Source: Paraburkholderia sp. BL21I4N1
GTDB taxonomy: Bacteria; Pseudomonadota; Gammaproteobacteria; Burkholderiales; Burkholderiaceae
Length of the DNA stretch: 64,000 nucleotides
Assembly (NCBI RefSeq): GCF_002973525.1
Contig: NZ_PVEN01000007.1
Coordinates: 248,001 to 312,000, forward strand
Reading direction: 5' to 3'
Part shown: positions 9,445 through 16,586 of the stretch, in pieces
Layout: each line of letters opens with the position of its first letter
Position numbering within the stretch: the first letter of the stretch is position 1
The notes under the pieces: model-generated
Told to the model about the DNA's origin: nothing
The model's database searches: none
What the model saw: only the letters and a program-made list of their open reading frames with translations
Translations under genes and position numbers: made by a program

Positions 9445-11523
9445 CTAACTCCGCTTTCCCTGCGCCCTCGCAATCTGCTGCTTCGCCGCCTCATACACGT
9501 GCTCCGGCGTAAAGCCGAATTTTTTCTTCAGATCGGCGAGCGGCGCGGACGCGCCGAACGTATGCATCACCACCTGCGCGCCGTGCCGGCCCACATAACG
9601 ATCCCAGCCCAGCGTCGCCGCCTGCTCCACCGCCACACGCGCCACCACGTCGTCCGGTAGTACCTCGTCCTGATACGCCTCGTCCTGACGCTCGAACACA
9701 TCCCACGACGGCATCGACACCACGCGCGCCGCGATGCCCTCGCTTCTGAGCTTTTCGTAGACGTCGACGCATACCGACAATTCGCTGCCGGTCGCCATCA
9801 GGATCACTTGCGGCTTCTGCCCGTCGGGTGCATCGGCGAGCACGTAGGCGCCCTTCCGCACGCCCTGCGCGGACGCATAACGGCTGCGGTCGAGCGTCGG
9901 CAACGCCTGACGCGACACGACGATGCACGACGGCCGCCGCGGATGCGACAGCGCCACGCGCCACGCCTCGGCCACTTCGTTGGCGTCGCCGGGACGCAGC
10001 ACGGTGAGCCCCGGCACGCCACGCAGCGACGCCAGTTGTTCGATCGGTTGATGGGTCGGACCGTCTTCGCCGACGCCGATCGAATCGTGCGTGAAGACGT
10101 AGATCGCCGGCACTTCCATGATGGCCGACAAACGAATCGGCGGCTTCATATAGTCGCTAAAGATCAGGAAGGTCGAGCCGAACGGCCGCAAGTTCGACAG
10201 CGCGAGGCCGTTGACCGCCGCGCCCATGGCATGTTCGCGAATGCCGAAGTGCAGATTGCAGCCGCCGTAGTTATCCGCTTCGAAGCTGCCCGCCCCTTCG
10301 AATTTCAGATTGGTCTTGGTGGACGGCGACAGATCCGCCGCGCCGCCTATCATCCACGGCACACGCGCGGCGATGGCGTTGAGCACCTTGCCCGACGAAT
10401 CGCGCGACGCGAGGCCTTTCGGGTCCGCCTCGAAAGTGGGAATGTCGCTGTCCCAGCCGGTGGGCAATTCGTGCGCCTCGATCAACGCGAATTCACGCGC
10501 GAGTTCCGGATACTGCTTGTTATACGCATCGTGCCTGGCGAGCCATTCGGCGCGCGCCGCCTTGCCGCGTGCGCCGATGCCTTGCGCGAAACGTTCGTGC
10601 ACGCCGTCCGGCACGTAGAAGAATTTGTCTTCGGGCCAACCGTACGCCTTCTTGGTTAGCGCAACCTCTTCGACGCCGAGCGCTTCACCATGCGCCGCCG
10701 ACGTGTCCTGCTTATGCGGCGAACCCCAACCGATAATGCTGTGCACCACGATCAGCGTCGGCCGGTCCGTGATGCTTTTCGCCTCGACGAACGCGGCTTC
10801 GAGCGCGGCGGCGTCGTTCGCGTCGTTGACGTGCAGCGTGTGCCAGTTGTAACCGCGAAAGCGGCTCTCCACGTCGTCGCTATACGCAAGGTCGGTGTGG
10901 CCTTCAATCGTGACGCGATTGCTGTCGTAGATCCAGATCAGGTTCGACAGTTTCAGGTGTCCCGCGAGCGATGCCGCTTCGTGCGAGATGCCTTCCATCA
11001 TGTCGCCATCGCCGCATAACGCGTACACGCGGTAGTCGAATAGCGGCGCATCCGGCTGGTTGAAGCGGCTCTCGTACCAGCGCGCGGCCATTGCCATGCC
11101 GACGCTGTTGCCGAGCCCTTGGCCGAGCGGCCCCGTAGTCGTTTCCACGCCAGTGGTCATGCGGTACTCGGGATGGCCCGGCGTCTTACTGCCGAGTTGG
11201 CGAAAGTGTTCGATATCGTCCAGCGATACCGCGGGGCCACCGGTCGCGTGGCCTTCTTCGTCCACGGCCTTGACTTTGGCCAGATGCAGCAGCGAGTACA
11301 GCAGCATCGACGCATGCCCCACCGACAGCACGAAGCGGTCGCGATTCGGCCACAACGGCTCGTCCGGATCGTAACGCAGATGGTTTTGCCACAGATGGTA
11401 AGCAACCGGCGCCAGCGCCATCGGCGTGCCGGGGTGACCGGAATTGGCCTTTTGCACGGCGTCCATGGCCAGCGTGCGAATCGTGTTGATGCACAACTGG
11501 TCGAGGGCGGGATCGTTTTGCAT
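9445..11523 (-). CDS. tkt: Transketolase
   Basis: This 692-residue thiamine-diphosphate enzyme moves two-carbon units between sugar phosphates in the pentose phosphate and Calvin pathways. Family hallmarks are visible: NSGHPGTPMALAP near the N-terminus, the ThDP motif CGDGDMMEGISHEAASLAG, the pyrimidine-domain GIREHAMGA, and THDSIGVGEDGPTHQP. It also has the C-terminal transketolase domain. AAGGAG sits 7 bases before ATG 11523. In many Burkholderia tkt is followed by gap and pgk. Here it ends at a terminator facing an unrelated convergent gene, so it appears to be monocistronic. Confidence 0.97.
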   Translation of the reverse strand: MQNDPALDQLCINTIRTLAMDAVQKANSGHPGTPMALAPVAYHLWQNHLRYDPDEPLWPNRDRFVLSVGHASMLLYSLLHLAKVKAVDEEGHATGGPAVSLDDIEHFRQLGSKTPGHPEYRMTTGVETTTGPLGQGLGNSVGMAMAARWYESRFNQPDAPLFDYRVYALCGDGDMMEGISHEAASLAGHLKLSNLIWIYDSNRVTIEGHTDLAYSDDVESRFRGYNWHTLHVNDANDAAALEAAFVEAKSITDRPTLIVVHSIIGWGSPHKQDTSAAHGEALGVEEVALTKKAYGWPEDKFFYVPDGVHERFAQGIGARGKAARAEWLARHDAYNKQYPELAREFALIEAHELPTGWDSDIPTFEADPKGLASRDSSGKVLNAIAARVPWMIGGAADLSPSTKTNLKFEGAGSFEADNYGGCNLHFGIREHAMGAAVNGLALSNLRPFGSTFLIFSDYMKPPIRLSAIMEVPAIYVFTHDSIGVGEDGPTHQPIEQLASLRGVPGLTVLRPGDANEVAEAWRVALSHPRRPSCIVVSRQALPTLDRSRYASAQGVRKGAYVLADAPDGQKPQVILMATGSELSVCVDVYEKLRSEGIAARVVSMPSWDVFERQDEAYQDEVLPDDVVARVAVEQAATLGWDRYVGRHGAQVVMHTFGASAPLADLKKKFGFTPEHVYEAAKQQIARAQGKRS

Positions 11524-11789
11524 GGGGACACTCCTTGTTCGGCGGTTGGGAACATGGCCGGCATGCCGCGCCGTTTCAGCGATTCGGCGAGCGTGGCCGG
11601 TGGTGGTGTTCAGGGGATGACGCAGGGAAACCGCACAGGCTCACCGATGATGCGCCGATGCGCGCGATTCTGCACGCTAGTTGCCAGGCGGGCACGATAA
11701 TCGGCGCCATACCGGCGATGGATCTTTCAGGACGCTTGCGGTGTCGACTTCGACGCAACGCTCGACACCGAGGCACCCGTCACTGCGCT

Positions 11790-12335
11790 TCAAGCGGCAT
11801 GCAACCAGAACTCGACCAGCGGGCCGAGTTGGCCGTCGATCGGATCCAATGGCGGGAACGGCAACGCGTTCATCGCGGTCATTTCTTGCGGCGTGAGCGC
11901 TTCGCGACGGATGTCCCACTGCTGCCCCTGCGGATAACCGCCCACCACCTAAAAATGCCGCGCGAACGATTGCAGGCAATGGCCGGTCCCGGCGGGCAGC
12001 AGCAACGCATCGCCCGCGGACACGGTCACTACCCTACCGCCCGGACCGCCGACGATCACCTGCGCGGAACCGTCCGCGACGCCGAGCACCTCGTGCGCGG
12101 TGGCGTGGAAATGGTGATAGTCGAAGATGCCGTCGCGCCATTGCGGCGGCCAATCGTTGCGCTCGAACAGAATCTCGAAGGCCGCGGCAAGGTCGCCGCT
12201 ATCGGGCAAAAGTGCCCGGCGATAAATCACGACCGGTAGTTTGTGGTTGTTCGGCACCCAGTCGTGCGGCTCCAGCATGAAGGCTTCGTACTCGGTCTGC
12301 GCCGCGTCGAAACCGTGCTTCGAATCGTTGAACAT
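11790..12335 (-). pseudogene. Cupin-domain protein gene interrupted by in-frame TAG
   Basis: The frame from ATG 12335 encodes a cupin with metal-binding-like FDYHHFHATAHEVLG, then GDALLLPAGTGHCL, and stops at TAG 11949-11951 after 128 residues (ending ARHF). The same frame continues past the stop with VVGGYPQGQQWDIRREAL and a Pro/Leu-rich tail ending VEFWLHAA, closing at TGA 11790-11792. This matches the usual layout of the family, in which the second cupin strand continues directly into V-V-G-x-Y-P. A single base change (for example TTG to TAG) explains the break. If real, the truncated product lacks the last 53 residues. Sequencing error is the alternative. Confidence 0.8.
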
Positions 12336-12354
12336 GGTTCGCTCCTGTGCGTAC

Positions 12355-12372
12355 GGGTGCGGGTGCGGGTGC
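12355..12372. repeat. GGGTGC hexamer, three tandem copies
   Basis: Three perfect GGGTGC units run into a GGGGG tract, just upstream of the cupin start and downstream of the next minus-strand gene. It is a short simple repeat with possible slippage. No function is evident. Confidence 0.7.
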
Positions 12373-12403
12373 GGGGGCCTTATGGCGGGTGGCGCAGCGC
12401 CGC

Positions 12404-12730
12404 CTACTCCTTGCGTTGTGACTCGCGGCCGCCACCGCCTGGAGGCTCGCCGTGAGCGCCGGTGCCGAGCGGCACTTCGGCGGTCTGCGCGGCATGCTCC
12501 GATGAACGCGGCGGATTGGTGGCCTTATCGACGCCGGTCTGCTCGACTGGTTCGATGCCGAGCGGGCTCGGTTCGACGTAATGCGTGCCGCTCGGTTTGT
12601 TGCGCTGTTTCGTTTCCGGCGACACGTTCCATACGTTGGTCGTCCTGGCGGGAAGGCCTTGCCGGCTTTCGCCATTGTCGGGCTGATCGCTATTAGCGCT
12701 TTCGCGGTGCTGCGCGTCGTTCTGTTGCAT
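12404..12730 (-). CDS. Small hydrophilic protein of unknown function
   Basis: A 108-residue, strongly hydrophilic protein rich in Gln, Asn, Glu, Ser, Pro and Gly. It has no predicted membrane segment or recognised domain and ends in a Gly/Arg/Glu tail. I accept it as a gene because AAGGAG lies 7 bases before ATG 12730. Composition suggests an intrinsically disordered, possibly stress-related protein, but that is a guess. It is divergent from the short plus-strand ORF at 12904. Confidence 0.65.
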   Translation of the reverse strand: MQQNDAQHRESANSDQPDNGESRQGLPARTTNVWNVSPETKQRNKPSGTHYVEPSPLGIEPVEQTGVDKATNPPRSSEHAAQTAEVPLGTGAHGEPPGGGGRESQRKE

Positions 12731-12903
12731 GTCGTTCTCCTTGACTCGCCTGTCGGCTACCTGATGGGTGCAGCAACAACCGGTCCGCGACCGTGGACCA
12801 TGCGTTGAGCGGCTTCGCGCAGTGTTTCCGCCGATTCGGTCCGCACGGCCGGTGCGGCTCGGAAAGCGGAGGTCCCGGTCATTTTTGTAAAAAGGAGAAC
12901 GTC

Positions 12904-13080
12904 ATGGCGAGCGCGACGATTCGTGTGTCCGACGTCATGGTTCCGGGGCCGCGCGATCGGCGGCCACGATCTCGCGACCATAGTCGATCGCGGCACGGCG
13001 CGCCTCGTCGGCGGTCGCGTAAGGACCGATCTCGGGGGCGCCATCGAATGGAAACAGGAGTCTCCTGTCTGCTTTTCTGA
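12904..13080 (+). CDS. Possible short ORF or gene remnant with strong ribosome site
   Basis: AAAAAGGAGAACGTC immediately precedes ATG 12904, one of the best ribosome sites in the window. The first dozen residues (MASATIRVSDVM) look like a normal protein start. The remaining 45 or so are an Arg/Ser/His-rich run that is the antisense of the DUF6723-like gene. The reading frame may be a remnant whose body was lost, a leader, or chance. I do not assign a function. Confidence 0.3.
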   Translation: MASATIRVSDVMVPGPRDRRPRSRDHSRSRHGAPRRRSRKDRSRGRHRMETGVSCLLF

Positions 13081-13180
13081 CTACCTTCAGCCCACCTACG
13101 TAACGGCCGTCGCCTGTTCCGTGATAGCTCGCGTAAATCTCGAAGTCATCGTCAGCAACGTCGGCCTTATGTCGCGCCAT
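12935..13180 (-). CDS. DUF6723-like small protein
   Basis: The 81-residue product contains FEIYASYHGTGDGRYVGGLKVVR, then LLFPFDGAPEIGPY, and an EARRAAIDYG helix. I recognise this pattern as a small Burkholderiaceae family of unknown function (DUF6723, named from memory). AAGGGA lies about 8 bases before ATG 13180. An upstream in-frame ATG at 13264 adds unconserved residues. Its 3' end overlaps the opposite-strand ORF at 12904. Confidence 0.72.
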   Translation of the reverse strand: MARHKADVADDDFEIYASYHGTGDGRYVGGLKVVRKADRRLLFPFDGAPEIGPYATADEARRAAIDYGREIVAADRAAPEP

Positions 13181-13325
13181 GTATCTATCCCTTATCCCTG
13201 CACTCGTGGTGCGTCCCTGTGCGTGTCGTCCTGCGACACGTTGTGAATGGGGGCGAGCAAGCACCGTTCCACGCGACGGTGAAGGGCGTAGGTGGTTGGG
13301 CGGGTAATTCGGCAGGGGTGGATGA

Positions 13326-13537
13326 TTAAGCGGATTTCGGATCCGCGATCACGGTGGGGGTGGCTGGGGAATTGCCCCGATCTGTTGTTGGGTAAGTGGT
13401 CGCCGTCGCCGCGGAATGCGGCGTGCGCATCGCTGGACCGGATCAGCTTCGTAGGCCTGCTCGCGCCCTCCAGGCAGGTCGTTACCATCGCCGCCAGTCG
13501 TCGTTTTGTCGCCTTTCACAATGTCGAAGCGCCGCAT
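13326..13537 (-). pseudogene. Decayed PAAR-repeat protein gene
   Basis: From ATG 13537, with GGAGAGG upstream, the frame reads MRRFDIVKGDKTTTGG, the standard opening of type VI PAAR spike-tip proteins. After GG the family pattern is split across frames. VTTCLEGAS appears in the second frame, AYEADPVQ returns in the first, and the rest is scrambled before TGA (first frame, 13349) and TAA (third frame, 13326). At least two frameshifts are needed to explain this. Its place directly downstream of vgrG, lipase and immunity genes is where a PAAR gene is expected. Confidence 0.7.
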
Positions 13538-13552
13538 CGTTGGCCTCTCCGG

Positions 13553-14590
13553 TTAGATCTCGCCCGGTTTCACGCGAAGACTGTTCAGCAATGTGTCCCA
13601 GAGCTGAAGCGCTCCAGACTCATCGAGCGGCGAGGTGGCCTGATCTGGCGGAAAATCGTCGCGCGGCGACGTACCCAGCAACAACTCTATCGATGTATGC
13701 GGTTGTGCCGGCGTGGCCGGATTGCCCGGCGCGAGCAGATAGAAGCGATAGACCGTGACCGCCCCGTCCTTGAGCGCGAATAGCACTTCTTCGGCATCCA
13801 TGCCAGCGATCGGTCGCTTGCCCTTGCGCAGGATGTGATAGCTGCCGGGCATACGATTAAGTTTTGCGCGCAGTTCGGACAGGTTTTTGGTGAGCGGCTG
13901 ACCCTGATCATAGTCCATCGAATCGCGCATCTTGATGAGCAGTAACGCGGGGCGCGGTGGCATCAGCGCAAACGACTGGCTGACTTCTTCCGTATGGACA
14001 TTTGAACCGGTAACGATTCCTCCGTCGATACAGAAACCGGATTCTGTCGGTACGGTCCAGTTGTCGCGCGCCTTGAAGCGTCTGTAGGTGTCGTTGTAGA
14101 TGTTCTCAGAGTCGTCAAGGCCAGACGATCCGATACCGCCCGTCGTATGGAAGAGCGTGTGATCCGCAAAGATATAGCCCTCCGAGTTGAACGGCAATTG
14201 AATTGCCTTCGCCACCCCTTCCTGGTAGATAAAAACCCGTGAGTCTTTGACTGGCGAGAATGCCTTTTCCAGCCATGCATGCCCTGTCCTCTCACTTAGA
14301 TTGACAGGATTTACGCGCTGCCTGGTACGCAATTCACTCTCCCTCGCGTCGACTTTCTCCCGATAGGCATCAAGTGATACGTTGTGAGTCGTTACGAGCT
14401 TGTCCCCTCTGTACACGTAACTCTCATTTGAGATCTCGCTTATGGCGGGCCGATCGAACACGAGACGGCCGACACACCACGGACGTGCTTTGGATAGCGG
14501 GGAATTATTCATCGTTGGCTCCGCAGGAAATGCGATAGAGCAGGCACACAGACTTGCCAATAGAAGAAAAAAACGGGCGGAGCTAGTCAT
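13553..14590 (-). CDS. Type VI lipase immunity protein, Tli4-like
   Basis: The 345-residue protein starts with a cleavable or lipoprotein signal (RFFLLLASLCACSIAFPAE), so it acts in the periplasm. The mature start, PWCVGRLVFDRPA, and the later GFCIDGGIVTG and FYLLAPGNP resemble the Tli4 family that neutralises Tle4 phospholipases. The ATG shares its first base with the last base of the effector stop (TGATG), so the two are translationally coupled, as expected for an effector and its antidote. Base composition looks less GC-rich than the neighbours, which suggests transfer. The next gene downstream is a broken PAAR. Confidence 0.8.
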   Translation of the reverse strand: MTSSARFFLLLASLCACSIAFPAEPTMNNSPLSKARPWCVGRLVFDRPAISEISNESYVYRGDKLVTTHNVSLDAYREKVDARESELRTRQRVNPVNLSERTGHAWLEKAFSPVKDSRVFIYQEGVAKAIQLPFNSEGYIFADHTLFHTTGGIGSSGLDDSENIYNDTYRRFKARDNWTVPTESGFCIDGGIVTGSNVHTEEVSQSFALMPPRPALLLIKMRDSMDYDQGQPLTKNLSELRAKLNRMPGSYHILRKGKRPIAGMDAEEVLFALKDGAVTVYRFYLLAPGNPATPAQPHTSIELLLGTSPRDDFPPDQATSPLDESGALQLWDTLLNSLRVKPGEI

Positions 14591-16551
14591 CACGCCCCTC
14601 CCGGTACGTCAACGTCCTTAACGATCTGGACCACGCTGTAGAGAAGTGCCCAGCGCGTCCAAGGATGCTCGTAGCTACCCATATGGTCGTATCCCTGCTG
14701 TTCGAATGCCATTTGTATGCCTTTGGCCGGTTCACCTTTCACCGCAGGATTCAACCCGCGAGCCTGCGCTTGGGACGACCATGCCGGCACCGTGCCATCA
14801 CCTGGAATGATGCCTGTTTTAATCGCCACTTTTGCCCAATCAGTCTTGTCACTAGCGCTCGGCACCGTGTTCGTCTTTTGAATTGTGAAAGTGACGCTCA
14901 GCTTGCGTCGCTCAAGAAATACCCGCACGTCTCCACTCAGCGAGTCGTGCATAAAGGTGGCGGCCTTGAGTTCTGCCTCTGTCACGTCCGACGGCACATC
15001 TCCTGTCCCGATTGCCTTCCCCCATGTCAACAGATCCTTCGTCTCCTTGCCTTTCTCGGTGGCTGGCGGGCCCTTATCGCCGGACTCAGGCTTCGTGTCG
15101 GACGGCGAGTCGTGACGTGGTCCGCCATTGCCATACGCCACATACGTTTTACTGTGGTAACTATTCTTCAATTGGCTCTGGCGCGTCACGACCTGCAGCA
15201 TCGTATTACTGAAATTGTCGGATACGGTTTGGTGATGACCCATGCTATCAAGCCGCTTCTTCACAATCCCCGCCGGATCCAACTTCTCCGCCTTCGGCAG
15301 CAGACCGTACCACTTTGAATTCATATACAGATCGTTATACGCATCGCCGTTTTTCGGAAACTTCATCATCACCTGTCCGTCCGGACGCGCAAAAATCCAC
15401 CATGCCTCGCCATTGTCATAGTCGGGCATCGGTAGCAGCTCCAGCGGTCCCGGCGCATTTGCCGTCACCGCAACGAACTCGTCGGCATCGCGACCCATCA
15501 GGCTACCGTTGACGAAACCATTGATACCGCCTTCGCTACCGCCTCCCGTCCGAAAACGTTTCGCCGCCAGCGGCGCGCCGGTCGCCGGTTGTGCGCCATG
15601 AAACACGCCGTGTATCGAACTCTCGGCACCATGTGAAATCACCGCGAATCGGGCCACCAACCCACCCATCGAGTGCGTCAACACGATCGCCTTGCCCGTA
15701 TGGTTTTCCTTGCAGATTTCGGTGATACCCATCAGCCGCGTCGTCTTCTTCGTCTTCGGGTCGACGTAGTCAGAGCCGCTGATCACGTCACGTCCAGAAT
15801 CCTCATTGGACTGCAGCCAGTTATAGCCGATCGCATAGACTCGATACTGAAACTTGATGAAACGCTTGAATTCCGGTGAATCCTCGGTGATCGCCTCGCC
15901 TTGCCCGTATGCACCGTATCGCTTCGGATCGGTTCCAAGAATCGGATGGAGCGCCCACTTGTCACCCGTTGGATCAGGCTCACACCATGCTCCCTTCAGT
16001 TTGCCGCACAGCATGGGATTATTCAGTTGTTGCTCGAGCCACAGCAGAACCGGTTGATAGCTCGTTCGATAGACTGAACCCCAACCGCGACGTCGCGCCT
16101 CATCTCGAGTAAGGAGTTCACTCTCACCAATCGTGGCACCCTGCCCCAGATTGATAATTGGGCCAAGCGGCGTCGCCTCGACGCTGAACGGATCGAACCG
16201 TTCTTCACGCGACGATGCACTGCGGAACCACCCGGCGAGGACCGAACCCAGTCCGGCGATCGTCGCTCCAACCGTATCGAGGTTCGGCGCGAAGAATGCC
16301 TCGTCGCCAGTGTCCTTGTTGGCGAGTGGCGTGCCCATCACACCCGGTATAAAGATCACTGGGATAATCGGGCGGAGATCGTGGAACGTCTCTTTCGGGC
16401 GGGTATCGTCGGCGGGGGTCAAGGTCGCATGCGCATACGAATGACCCTCTGCATCCGGGCGTCCCATCAGGCTTACGACTTGCTGCTCCGCGTCGTCATC
16501 GCCAGGAGCCGCGTTAGCTGTGCCCGAACTATGGGGCTGATTTTCGCTCAT
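14590..16551 (-). CDS. Type VI secreted lipase effector, Tle4-like
   Basis: This 653-residue alpha/beta hydrolase is predicted to attack phospholipids of rival cells after type VI delivery. The early oxyanion region is PVIFIPGVMGTPL (about residue 60). The nucleophile elbow is LTHSMGGLVAR with Ser294. The first Gly of the common GxSxG motif is Thr here, as T-H-S-M-G. A helical cap follows, and candidate acid and His residues lie in GDGTVPAW and YDHMGSYEHPW near the C-terminus. There is no signal peptide, consistent with loading on VgrG. It lies 35 bases after vgrG and is coupled to the Tli4-like gene, which is why I prefer Tle4 over Tle3. Confidence 0.82.
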   Translation of the reverse strand: MSENQPHSSGTANAAPGDDDAEQQVVSLMGRPDAEGHSYAHATLTPADDTRPKETFHDLRPIIPVIFIPGVMGTPLANKDTGDEAFFAPNLDTVGATIAGLGSVLAGWFRSASSREERFDPFSVEATPLGPIINLGQGATIGESELLTRDEARRRGWGSVYRTSYQPVLLWLEQQLNNPMLCGKLKGAWCEPDPTGDKWALHPILGTDPKRYGAYGQGEAITEDSPEFKRFIKFQYRVYAIGYNWLQSNEDSGRDVISGSDYVDPKTKKTTRLMGITEICKENHTGKAIVLTHSMGGLVARFAVISHGAESSIHGVFHGAQPATGAPLAAKRFRTGGGSEGGINGFVNGSLMGRDADEFVAVTANAPGPLELLPMPDYDNGEAWWIFARPDGQVMMKFPKNGDAYNDLYMNSKWYGLLPKAEKLDPAGIVKKRLDSMGHHQTVSDNFSNTMLQVVTRQSQLKNSYHSKTYVAYGNGGPRHDSPSDTKPESGDKGPPATEKGKETKDLLTWGKAIGTGDVPSDVTEAELKAATFMHDSLSGDVRVFLERRKLSVTFTIQKTNTVPSASDKTDWAKVAIKTGIIPGDGTVPAWSSQAQARGLNPAVKGEPAKGIQMAFEQQGYDHMGSYEHPWTRWALLYSVVQIVKDVDVPGGA

Positions 16552-16586
16552 AGGTCTCGTCGTTTACTGTCGGTTCATTCGGCGAC

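Noticed and set aside
11949-12335. TAG read as a sense codon (amber recoding)
   Set aside because: TAG ends several ordinary genes here (19565, 27616, 36183, 61082), so a simple nonsense mutation or base error is more likely than recoding.
12355-12372. CRISPR or larger repeat array
   Set aside because: Only three contiguous hexamers without spacers; no CRISPR-like repeat-spacer pattern was seen anywhere in the window.
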